From: Nitrosomonas sp.
Lineage (GTDB): Bacteria; Pseudomonadota; Gammaproteobacteria; Burkholderiales; Nitrosomonadaceae
Direction: 5' to 3'
Assembly (NCBI GenBank): GCA_020852475.1
Contig: JADZAR010000103.1
Span: 1-40,746 of the forward strand
Length of the DNA stretch: 40,746 bases
Shown here piece after piece: positions 6,692 through 14,028 of the stretch. A program made the translations under genes and the position numbers. Numbering within the stretch: the stretch's first letter is position 1; each line of letters starts with the position of its first letter. The notes under the pieces were generated by a model, which searched no databases, had not been told where the DNA came from, and saw nothing but the letters and a program-made list of their open reading frames with translations.

Positions 6692-8929
6692 ATGCCGAAA
6701 CTAGCAATTATGCTGATTCTGACGCTGATCATGGCAACCACGGGTAACGCTTCATCCGAAGACATAAACCGTGAACCGGCACATCGCGAAAAATCAACGA
6801 AATCTACCGCAAATCACCCCGTAATTCAGTTTGCGCCAATCAACATTATCGGCGTCTCGCCGGAAGCGGCAGCAGCACCGAATACCAGCACACTGGAAGG
6901 CCGCTCGCTGCATTTGCGGCAAAGCGACACGCTCGGTCAGACGCTGAACGAAGAACTGGGCATCAGCAATGCGTCTTTCGGACCTGGTGTCGGCATACCG
7001 GTTATCCGTGGACTGACAGGTTCTCGTGTACGCATCCTGCAAAACGGTATCGGCACGCATGATGGCAGCAGTCTGAGTCCCGATCACGCGTTGGCGCTCG
7101 ACACGCTGTTTGCGCACGAAATCAAAGTACTGCGCGGCCCTGAAATCGTGCGCTACGGTGGAAACGCCATTGGTGGTATTGTCGACGTCAGCGATGGCCG
7201 CATACCGGAACGGCGCGCCAGAAAAACCATCAGCGGCACCGCTGAAAGCCGTTACGACACCAACGCAAGCGGTACGCACTCGGCGTTTACATTGAATACG
7301 GGGAAAGACAGTATTGCGTTCAGTCTGGGCGGTTTTTTTCGTGATCGCAATGACATCAGGATACCCGGCAAAGCCATCGACGAAACCTTTGCGGCGCAGC
7401 AGCTGGGACTGACGGAAATAAGCAATGTCAGCGGCAAAATACCGAATACCGACAGCAAGGCCATTGGCGGTTTTACCGGTATTTCGTGGCTGGGGGATCA
7501 GGCGATGGCGGGCATGTCGGTTAGTCACACCGACAACCGGTATGGCATACCCAGGGGCAGCCATCAACTCGACCCCAACCATCTTGACGGCCTGGAAACA
7601 ATTCTGCCAAGGCTTGACGATCTGACAGGATTTGAAGATATTTTCGGACCACAGGCCTTGTTTCCCAATGTGCGCATTAATATGCGACAAACACGCTATG
7701 ACTTCAAATCCGAATGGTACGAGCCGATACGCGGCATTGACAGTATCAGCTTCCGCTACGGACTCATCGATTATGGACATACCGAATTCGAAGGCGGGTC
7801 GCCATTCACGCGTTTTAAAAATAACGTCGGCGAAGGCCGTCTGGAAATACAGCAGAGCCTGCTGCACAATCTCAACAGCACCTACGGTGTGCAGTGGATC
7901 GATCGCAAATTCTCGGCACTCGGCGTTGAGACGTTTGTGCCGAAAACTAGTCAACTCTCACTCGGTTTCTACACCACGCAAACATACACTTGGAACAACT
8001 GGACACTGCAGGGCGGTATCCGCTTCGAACACGCTCGGGCCAACCCCGCAGCAACCGAACTGAAGCTGCGCGGCAGTGCCCTGCCGCCGGTGTCGTTGCC
8101 GGGTTCGGTTGATTATCAGGCCGTATCCGCTTCCACAGCTGTGCAATGGAGTCCGCGCCAAGATACCACAGTCAAGCTGACTTTTAACCATGGTGAGCGT
8201 CCGCCGGATATCCAGGAACTGTTTGCATTCGGCCCGCACCTGTCCACACGCAGTTTTGAAATTGGTAACGTGCAATTAAAAAATGAAACCATAAACATGA
8301 TTGATCTGGGTTTTGAATGGAAAACCGAGCGATTCAGTGCGCGGATGAATGGTTACTATAACCGCACGGATAATTTTATTTTTTTACGCAACACCGGTCT
8401 GGTGTATGAAGTAGACAACGAAGTCATACGCCAGCGCTGTGTCAGCGCGGCGGAATGCGTATCGGTTTTTGCCTACGGCCAGCGCAGCGCGGAATTCATC
8501 GGTTATGAATCCAGAGTCGACGCTACGCTTTACCAATTACCTTACGGTAACCTGTCGCTATCACTGTTTTCTGACTATGTGCGCGGACGTTTCGTCAATG
8601 GTGATCGCGACGACGTACCCCGCATGCCGCCATTGCGCTATGGCGCCGAATTGGGGCTTGGTAATCCAACCTGGAATACCGCGCTGCGTTTTACCCGCGC
8701 CGAAGCCCAACGTCATCCGGGTCAAAACGAAACACCCACCAACAGTTACCACTTGTTGACAGCGTCGGCGGACTATCAACTCAAAGCAAATCGATGGGGA
8801 GATTTATGGTTATTCGCAAAAGGCTACAATCTGCTCAACGAGGAAATTCGCAATTCTGTTTCGTTTTTGCGCAATTTTGCGCCGGAACCAGGGCGCAGCT
8901 TCATTTTTGGCGTTCGCGCCACATTTTAA
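6692..8929 (+). CDS. znuD: TonB-dependent outer-membrane receptor, ZnuD-like (zinc uptake)
   Basis: The product is 745 residues from the ATG at 6692; the frame stays open to a GTG at 6617 (770 residues). The ATG start gives a clean signal peptide (MPKLAIMLILTLIMATTGNAS). It is followed by a TonB-box-like segment (APINIIGVSP), a plug domain with VIRGLTGSRVRILQNGIG, LSPDHALALD and VLRGPEIVRYGGNAIGGIVDV, and a 22-strand-type barrel ending in the aromatic C-terminal residue typical of outer-membrane barrels (FGVRATF). The plug wording (RVLxxGxGxxDxSxLSPDHA) and the barrel phrase SHTDNRYGIP are those of the ZnuD group rather than siderophore receptors. The nearby Zur-like and COG0523 genes support zinc as substrate. 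The start codon is uncertain, with no strong ribosome site before either candidate. The substrate is inferred. Confidence 0.85.
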   Translation: MPKLAIMLILTLIMATTGNASSEDINREPAHREKSTKSTANHPVIQFAPINIIGVSPEAAAAPNTSTLEGRSLHLRQSDTLGQTLNEELGISNASFGPGVGIPVIRGLTGSRVRILQNGIGTHDGSSLSPDHALALDTLFAHEIKVLRGPEIVRYGGNAIGGIVDVSDGRIPERRARKTISGTAESRYDTNASGTHSAFTLNTGKDSIAFSLGGFFRDRNDIRIPGKAIDETFAAQQLGLTEISNVSGKIPNTDSKAIGGFTGISWLGDQAMAGMSVSHTDNRYGIPRGSHQLDPNHLDGLETILPRLDDLTGFEDIFGPQALFPNVRINMRQTRYDFKSEWYEPIRGIDSISFRYGLIDYGHTEFEGGSPFTRFKNNVGEGRLEIQQSLLHNLNSTYGVQWIDRKFSALGVETFVPKTSQLSLGFYTTQTYTWNNWTLQGGIRFEHARANPAATELKLRGSALPPVSLPGSVDYQAVSASTAVQWSPRQDTTVKLTFNHGERPPDIQELFAFGPHLSTRSFEIGNVQLKNETINMIDLGFEWKTERFSARMNGYYNRTDNFIFLRNTGLVYEVDNEVIRQRCVSAAECVSVFAYGQRSAEFIGYESRVDATLYQLPYGNLSLSLFSDYVRGRFVNGDRDDVPRMPPLRYGAELGLGNPTWNTALRFTRAEAQRHPGQNETPTNSYHLLTASADYQLKANRWGDLWLFAKGYNLLNEEIRNSVSFLRNFAPEPGRSFIFGVRATF

Positions 8930-8936
8930 TATCACC

Positions 8937-10331
8937 ATGCAATTCACAGCACGACCCGATCAATCGAAACTTCGAATGCTTTTTTACAAAGCAGGCTATT
9001 TCTGCACCCTTCTGATCACGATTCTGTGGGTAAGTCAGCCGACTCATGCACAGCATTTGGATATTGAGGTCTGGGGTCAGGGTAATGCCTTGTTTACCGG
9101 ATTTTGCCGCACATCTGGCGCAGCCGGATGCAATCTGAACGAATTAACGGATACATTAGCGCTGCCAGCTGGCACACTGCCGGTTGAGGCATCCACAAAC
9201 AAGCTTATTTTCCCAGTCGACTTGGGTGATCTGGCTGGCGGTGATTTCAGCACCCGAAATCCCGGGTTTCAGTCTGTACGCAATGCCCTGTTGCCCAACG
9301 AATTGCTCAGTTATCGTGCATTGGGCAGACTGAAATACTGGGATCCAGCAGTATCTTCCTGGACTGATGCGCCGCAGAGCGTTCAAATCCGGTTATTCGG
9401 CGGACTTGAAGCCAGTGCCGAGATACTCAGCGAGTATGCCCAATGCGCCGGACAATTGCTATGCTTCAGCGAAAACAGTTTCGGCATCGATAGCAGCACT
9501 GTTTTTACGGGAACGGGGATACAAGGCAATCCCGAACTGGTTGTCGACATCACCAGCACCGGCGGTATTTTGCATACGCACCTGAGTTTCTTTCTAGAAA
9601 GCCCTGATGGAAAAACCGGCGGCCCAAGCGGTGCCTATTTGCTTGAAATGCAATTGATTTCCAATGCGCGTTTTTTTCCGTCGAGTCCGTTTCTGGTGTT
9701 GCTGAATGCAGGACTTGAGTCCAGAGAATTCGGTACTGCTTTATTCGCGCTGACAGGAGAGCCGGCGAGTGGCGAGCTGCCGCGACAACCTGAGCTTCCA
9801 GTATCAATTCCTGGTGACGTAGACCTGGATGGTGATGTTGACCGGATTGATATCGCATTGATTCTGCTCGCTGCCCAAAACACAGAAACGCTCAATGCGG
9901 CCAATGCAGCCTTCGATGTCGACGGAGATGGTCTCATTACCCGCGCCGACGCGTTGTTGGCCAAAACACTGTGCACGTTAAGGCTTTGCAATATTCCGGT
10001 TGAGGCGCCGGCAACGGCGCTAAATGTGGCGGCAACATACGATCGCACTTCAGGCATTCTGAATCTGAATGACATACACGCTGATGGCACACATTACCGC
10101 GCACAACTGCAAAGATTGAATGACCACTCGTTCACTTTGATTACTTTACAAGCCGACATCCCTCGCTACGCAACACCGGCGCAGTATGAGGCATCAACGG
10201 GTACGCTTGAAATCCCCGCGATTTTCATAGATGGAAAATCCTACCGGGTCAGCATGAAGAACACTGGAGAATCGACATTTTTGATAACTCACCTGGAGGA
10301 AGTCAATACAGTGTCAATCCCGACAGATTGA
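8937..10331 (+). CDS. Secreted protein of unknown function with dockerin-like Ca-binding module and C-terminal repeats
   Basis: The product is 464 residues from the ATG at 8937; an ATG at 8976 would give a shorter, also good, signal peptide (hydrophobic LLITILWVS, cleavage near THA-Q). I do not recognise a named enzyme. The N-terminal domain (about 45-280) contains FPVDLGDLAGGDFSTRNPGF, YRALGRLKYWD and GGILHTHLSFFL, all shared with the next gene's product. Residues 293-340 form two EF-hand-like loops spaced as in type I dockerins: Asp294/296/298/305 (GDVDLDGDVDRID) and Asp327/329/331/338 (DVDGDGLITRAD). The C-terminus holds two copies of a roughly 40-residue repeat (about 363-405 and 415-457; pattern YxxxxGxLxIxxIxxDGxxYR). 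It starts 7 bases after the receptor stop, so it is probably in one operon with it. The location suggests a zinc-linked exported protein, possibly related to Zur-regulated secreted families; I cannot verify that without a search. Confidence 0.75.
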   Translation: MQFTARPDQSKLRMLFYKAGYFCTLLITILWVSQPTHAQHLDIEVWGQGNALFTGFCRTSGAAGCNLNELTDTLALPAGTLPVEASTNKLIFPVDLGDLAGGDFSTRNPGFQSVRNALLPNELLSYRALGRLKYWDPAVSSWTDAPQSVQIRLFGGLEASAEILSEYAQCAGQLLCFSENSFGIDSSTVFTGTGIQGNPELVVDITSTGGILHTHLSFFLESPDGKTGGPSGAYLLEMQLISNARFFPSSPFLVLLNAGLESREFGTALFALTGEPASGELPRQPELPVSIPGDVDLDGDVDRIDIALILLAAQNTETLNAANAAFDVDGDGLITRADALLAKTLCTLRLCNIPVEAPATALNVAATYDRTSGILNLNDIHADGTHYRAQLQRLNDHSFTLITLQADIPRYATPAQYEASTGTLEIPAIFIDGKSYRVSMKNTGESTFLITHLEEVNTVSIPTD

Positions 10332-10418
10332 TAGCAATAGACTGTCGGGTACCGGAACATACGAATCAACGTTTCAGCGCATAAAACTACGGCAACAATT
10401 CATTCAAGAGGAAATAAC

Positions 10419-11210
10419 ATGATAAACAAATGGATACTTATTTTTATGATCGTAGCATCAGGCGGATTGATTTCAACTGCAATCGCGGCAGAAGACGATG
10501 ATCACGGATTACATACTGAAGACATACAACCATGGCGCATCGGTGCGGAAATTTTTGTTAATAGCACGCTGTTTGAGACTGATTTCGGTGACCTTGGCGG
10601 CGGTCTGTTTGCTACCGATGATCCTGGTATCGAAGTTAATATCCAGCAAGGCGCCTTTACGCCGGGTAACTGGCTGCGCTTCCAGCCTGTCGGCCAGCTT
10701 TTGTACTGGAACGGCACGCAATGGAGCGAAACAATGCCCAATGGTGAGAGAATTGAAATCACTGATGCATTGAACAGCACGATTTCATTCCGCTCCAGCG
10801 GTATCGATGAAATTGCCGGCATAATCGGCGAAATTGACAGCAAGGGTGGCTTGCATGAACATCTGAGTTTCCGAATCTTTGACGTATCCAACACGCTTAA
10901 CGGAAGTGTCGGTGCATACCGCATCCAGCTCAAATTATTTGAATCCGCACCACAGAGCAATACATCGGTTTCCACCACCGCAACACCGATTGCCATCGTA
11001 TTTAATCGTGGTCTGGCATCCGAAAATTTCGAATCAGCGGTTGCCGCTGCTGCCGATCTGGACGACATTGCAGCTTTTGTTGCTGAATCCGGACTATTAA
11101 CGATTCAGCGTGTTAAAGCTTTTGGCACCTATTACAAAGTGAAGTTGCGGTATACCGAAAACAATCAATTCCAGCTGATCGAAGCTGAAGAGATCACGGC
11201 AAAGAATTAA
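10419..11210 (+). CDS. Secreted paralogue of the preceding protein, unknown function
   Basis: The product is 263 residues. The ATG at 10419 is preceded by AGAGGAA at 10408-10414. A signal peptide is clear (MINKWILIFMIVASGGLISTAIAA), followed by an acidic/His N-terminus (EDDDHGLHTEDIQ). It shares motifs in the same order with the upstream protein: F.TDFGDLGGGLFATDDPG, then RFQPVGQLLYWNG, then GGLHEHLSF, then GAYRIQLKLFES. It ends with one copy of the roughly 40-residue repeat (about residues 220-260, FVAESGLLTIQRVKAFGTYYKVKL). It lacks the dockerin-like module. The conserved HxH in the LHEHLSF motif and the acidic N-terminus could bind metal, which suits the Zur/ZnuD neighbourhood, but this is inference. 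An 87-base gap separates it from the first paralogue, so read-through or a separate promoter are both possible. Confidence 0.78.
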   Translation: MINKWILIFMIVASGGLISTAIAAEDDDHGLHTEDIQPWRIGAEIFVNSTLFETDFGDLGGGLFATDDPGIEVNIQQGAFTPGNWLRFQPVGQLLYWNGTQWSETMPNGERIEITDALNSTISFRSSGIDEIAGIIGEIDSKGGLHEHLSFRIFDVSNTLNGSVGAYRIQLKLFESAPQSNTSVSTTATPIAIVFNRGLASENFESAVAAAADLDDIAAFVAESGLLTIQRVKAFGTYYKVKLRYTENNQFQLIEAEEITAKN

Positions 11211-11350
11211 TGCATCCACATGCCGGCACTGCAGAAAACAGGTACAATTTGGCTCTTTTGACACGATGAAAACGCCTTTATCCATCGCATCGCTTCCGGA
11301 TATACCATGATAATTATCAGGAACTGGATAAAATAAGCTAAAAAAACATT

Positions 11351-12415
11351 ATGAAATTTCAGACTGATAATTTACGTATTATCGGCATGCATGAACTCCG
11401 CCCGCCAGTGGAGCTGCATGACGACTATCCACTCACCGAAGCTGCAACAGAAACAGTCTATGCCGCGCGCCAAGGTGCTCACCGCATTTTGCATGGCGAT
11501 GATGATCGCCTGTTGGTCATCACAGGCCCCTGCTCCATCCATGACACCGAAGCTGCACTGGAATATGCCGTTCGTTTGAAACATCTGCGTGAAGTCTTCA
11601 AGAGCCAGTTGCACATTATCATGCGCGTGTACTTTGAAAAACCGCGCACAACAGTCGGATGGAAGGGGTTGATTAACGATCCTGATCTGGACAATAGTTT
11701 CCATATCAATAAAGGACTGCGCATGGCGCGCAAGCTGTTGCTGGATCTGAACAATCTGAACATGCCTGCAGCGACGGAGTATCTCGACCTGATCAGCCCG
11801 CAATATCTTTCCGACCTGATCAGCTGGGCGGCTATCGGCGCGCGTACGACTGAAAGCCAGGCGCATCGGGAGCTGGCTTCCGGAGTTTCCTGTCCGATCG
11901 GCTTCAAAAACGGCACCTACGGCAACCTGAACATTGCCATTGATGCCATAGCAGCGGCTTCCCGTCCACATCATTTTCTTTCGGTAACCAAAGAGGGGCG
12001 TACAGCAATTTTCGCCACCAAAGGCAATGAAGACTGCCACATCATTCTGCGCGGTGGGCGCAAACCTAACTATGATATGGACAGCGTCGCTTCGGCCATT
12101 GATGCACTGAATAAAGCCAAATTACCGCCCTATCTCATGATCGATTTCAGTCATGCGAACAGTCATAAGGATTATCGCCGTCAAACCGAAGTCGCCGCTG
12201 ACGTAGCGGCGCAAATCGCGGCAGGTAATCGCGCCATCTGCGGCGTCATGATCGAAAGCCATTTGGTTGAAGGTAACCAAAAAATCGATGGCAAGAAACG
12301 CGAGGAACTCGTATATGGACAAAGTATCACTGATGGCTGCATCAGTTTTGAAATGACTGAATTAATATTGAAACAACTCGCCGATGCTGTGGAGCAACGC
12401 CGGAAAGTAGGTTGA
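11351..12415 (+). CDS. aroG: 3-deoxy-7-phosphoheptulonate (DAHP) synthase, class I
   Basis: The product is 354 residues and makes DAHP from phosphoenolpyruvate and erythrose 4-phosphate, the entry reaction of the shikimate pathway. Class I AroFGH signatures are present throughout: VITGPCSIHD (metal Cys near residue 61), MRVYFEKPRTTVGWKG, GARTTESQAHRELASG (PEP-binding), GFKNGTYGN, HIILRGG and DFSHANSHKD, and IESHLVEGNQ near the C-terminus. The N-terminal extension (about 40 residues) present in feedback-inhibited E. coli isozymes is also present, so allosteric control by an aromatic amino acid is likely, but I cannot tell which one. The gene appears monocistronic, with 140 bases upstream and 366 bases downstream free of clear genes. 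There is no strong ribosome site before the ATG. Confidence 0.95.
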   Translation: MKFQTDNLRIIGMHELRPPVELHDDYPLTEAATETVYAARQGAHRILHGDDDRLLVITGPCSIHDTEAALEYAVRLKHLREVFKSQLHIIMRVYFEKPRTTVGWKGLINDPDLDNSFHINKGLRMARKLLLDLNNLNMPAATEYLDLISPQYLSDLISWAAIGARTTESQAHRELASGVSCPIGFKNGTYGNLNIAIDAIAAASRPHHFLSVTKEGRTAIFATKGNEDCHIILRGGRKPNYDMDSVASAIDALNKAKLPPYLMIDFSHANSHKDYRRQTEVAADVAAQIAAGNRAICGVMIESHLVEGNQKIDGKKREELVYGQSITDGCISFEMTELILKQLADAVEQRRKVG

Positions 12416-12781
12416 TTGATGCACAATGAATGGTGCAAATTTTTCATTTCGGATTCAATTTGCAAGTAACTGATCTGGGCTACTTGGGCCATGCTGATTG
12501 AATTCGCTATTCCCATTCGAGGAACTTCCAAGTAAAATTCAGGGTTCGCGCGCGTCCGGCGGTGGTGTTTTCTGACCGGATGCGCTATGCGTACGGTCGG
12601 TAAATGCCGAATTCTTAACCGGATACCAGGCTTTGTGTACTATCAAGCATGGTTCAAGTTGGGTTTTGCACGAGTTGAACGAACAAGAACATTCCAGTAC
12701 TAACACGCCAAACGGCGCCACCATAATCTATCCCATCAATCGAACCGAACACCGTCTCAATACTGATCCGGGGATCAGGCG
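12416..12781. other. 366-base intergenic region upstream of speD-speE
   Basis: No confident gene is seen. A minus-strand ORF of 61 codons (12539-12724, starting MVAPFGVLVLECSCSFNSC) has several Cys and an ATG but only a weak ribosome site, and I do not recognise it. The plus strand has no ORF of note. The length would suit a regulated leader for the polyamine gene, but I see no convincing riboswitch. Confidence 0.3.
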
Positions 12782-13984
12782 ATGAACGGACTTCATCTTA
12801 CCGGCGATTTATTGCGTTGCCGCTGCGATTCGCAGCGCTTGCGGGATGGCATCAATTTCAGGGACAAATGCATTGAAATGGTCAATGCATCAGGATTGAC
12901 TATCATGGATGCGGTTTTCAATCAATTCGATGATTCGGGTTTCACCGGCGCAGTGATTCTGGCTGAATCACATCTCGCAATTCACACATGGCCTGAAATC
13001 AATGGCCTGACACTCGATGTTTACGTCTGTAACTACAGTGCGGATAACAGCGTTAAAGCGCAACAGCTGTTTGACGCTGTCGTCGATTATTTTCAACCGA
13101 CAGAAATCGTCAGGCATGCAATTGACCGCGGCGAGCACATGCTCATTGAACCGTTGAACGCGTCCACCGGTTTTTACATCAAGGCAAGCCATTGCATCGG
13201 AGAATGGCGCACGAAATACCAGAAAATAGCCATTTTTGATACACCACACTATGGCAAAATTTTTCGTCTGGATGATTACAACATGACTTCAGAGCGCGAA
13301 GAATTTGTTTATCATGAAAACCTGATTCATCCAGCGCTGACCGCGCATGATGTGCCGGAAAAAATATTGATTATCGGTGGTGGAGATGGCGGTTCATCCG
13401 AAGAAGCACTGAAACATCCTTCAGTCGCGCAGGTCACACTGGTTGAAATCGACGAAGCTGTCATCACAGTAGCCAAAGAACACTTCAAGGCAGTTCATCA
13501 CAATGTATTCGATAATCCCCGTCTGCGTGTCATCGTGGATGACGGCATACAATTTGTCCGTGATACCCGGGACAAATTCGATCTGATCGTACTGGATCTG
13601 AACGATCCAGTCGGCCCGGCCGCAGCGCTTTATTCAGAAGACTTTTTCAAGCAGTGCCGCGGAGCGCTCGCCCCAAAGGGGGCACTCACGCTGCACATCG
13701 GTTCTCCAACTGCGCAACCTGACCGTGTTGCCGCGCTTGCGCAGCGGCTTAACCGTGTTTTCCGGATTGTCCGCCCCTATACGCTGTATATTCCACTGTA
13801 CGGTGCGCTCTGGGCGTTTGCCGTATGTTCAGAACAACTCGATCCAAAAGCTTTCTCCGCGGACGAGATAGACACACGCATCAGCACACGCGGACTTACT
13901 CAACTACAGTATTACAATGGTGAATCGCACTTCGGTGTATTCGCATTGCCTAACTTTGTGCGCGAGCTGGTTAATCGGATCTGA
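12782..13984 (+). CDS. speD-speE: Fused S-adenosylmethionine decarboxylase / spermidine synthase
   Basis: The product is 400 residues with two complete enzyme domains. Residues 1-120 are a short bacterial AdoMet decarboxylase. The self-cleavage site is Glu62-Ser63 in LAESHLAIHTWPE, with His68 and Cys83 at the spacing known for the Thermotoga-type enzyme; Ser63 would become the pyruvoyl cofactor. Residues about 125-400 are an aminopropyltransferase. GGGDGG at 199-204 binds the decarboxylated-AdoMet nucleoside, LVEID binds ribose, and LDLNDPVGPA carries the catalytic and amine-binding Asp residues. The fusion couples formation of decarboxylated AdoMet to its use in making spermidine (or a related triamine). 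After autocleavage the second polypeptide would carry both active sites. There are no frameshifts, and both domains look intact. Which amine is the acceptor cannot be told from sequence by eye. Confidence 0.93.
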   Translation: MNGLHLTGDLLRCRCDSQRLRDGINFRDKCIEMVNASGLTIMDAVFNQFDDSGFTGAVILAESHLAIHTWPEINGLTLDVYVCNYSADNSVKAQQLFDAVVDYFQPTEIVRHAIDRGEHMLIEPLNASTGFYIKASHCIGEWRTKYQKIAIFDTPHYGKIFRLDDYNMTSEREEFVYHENLIHPALTAHDVPEKILIIGGGDGGSSEEALKHPSVAQVTLVEIDEAVITVAKEHFKAVHHNVFDNPRLRVIVDDGIQFVRDTRDKFDLIVLDLNDPVGPAAALYSEDFFKQCRGALAPKGALTLHIGSPTAQPDRVAALAQRLNRVFRIVRPYTLYIPLYGALWAFAVCSEQLDPKAFSADEIDTRISTRGLTQLQYYNGESHFGVFALPNFVRELVNRI

Positions 13985-14028
13985 GTGTGACTACTTACAG
14001 AAATTGCATCACGCTGTACGGTCGGATT

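Noticed and set aside
6794..7954. 386-codon ORF on the minus strand
   Set aside because: It is antisense to the TonB-dependent receptor, whose family motifs are clear; a long shadow frame in a moderately GC-rich gene.
12181..12531. 116-codon minus-strand ORF over the end of aroG
   Set aside because: It starts with TTG, lies mostly antisense to the secure aroG frame and has no family pattern.
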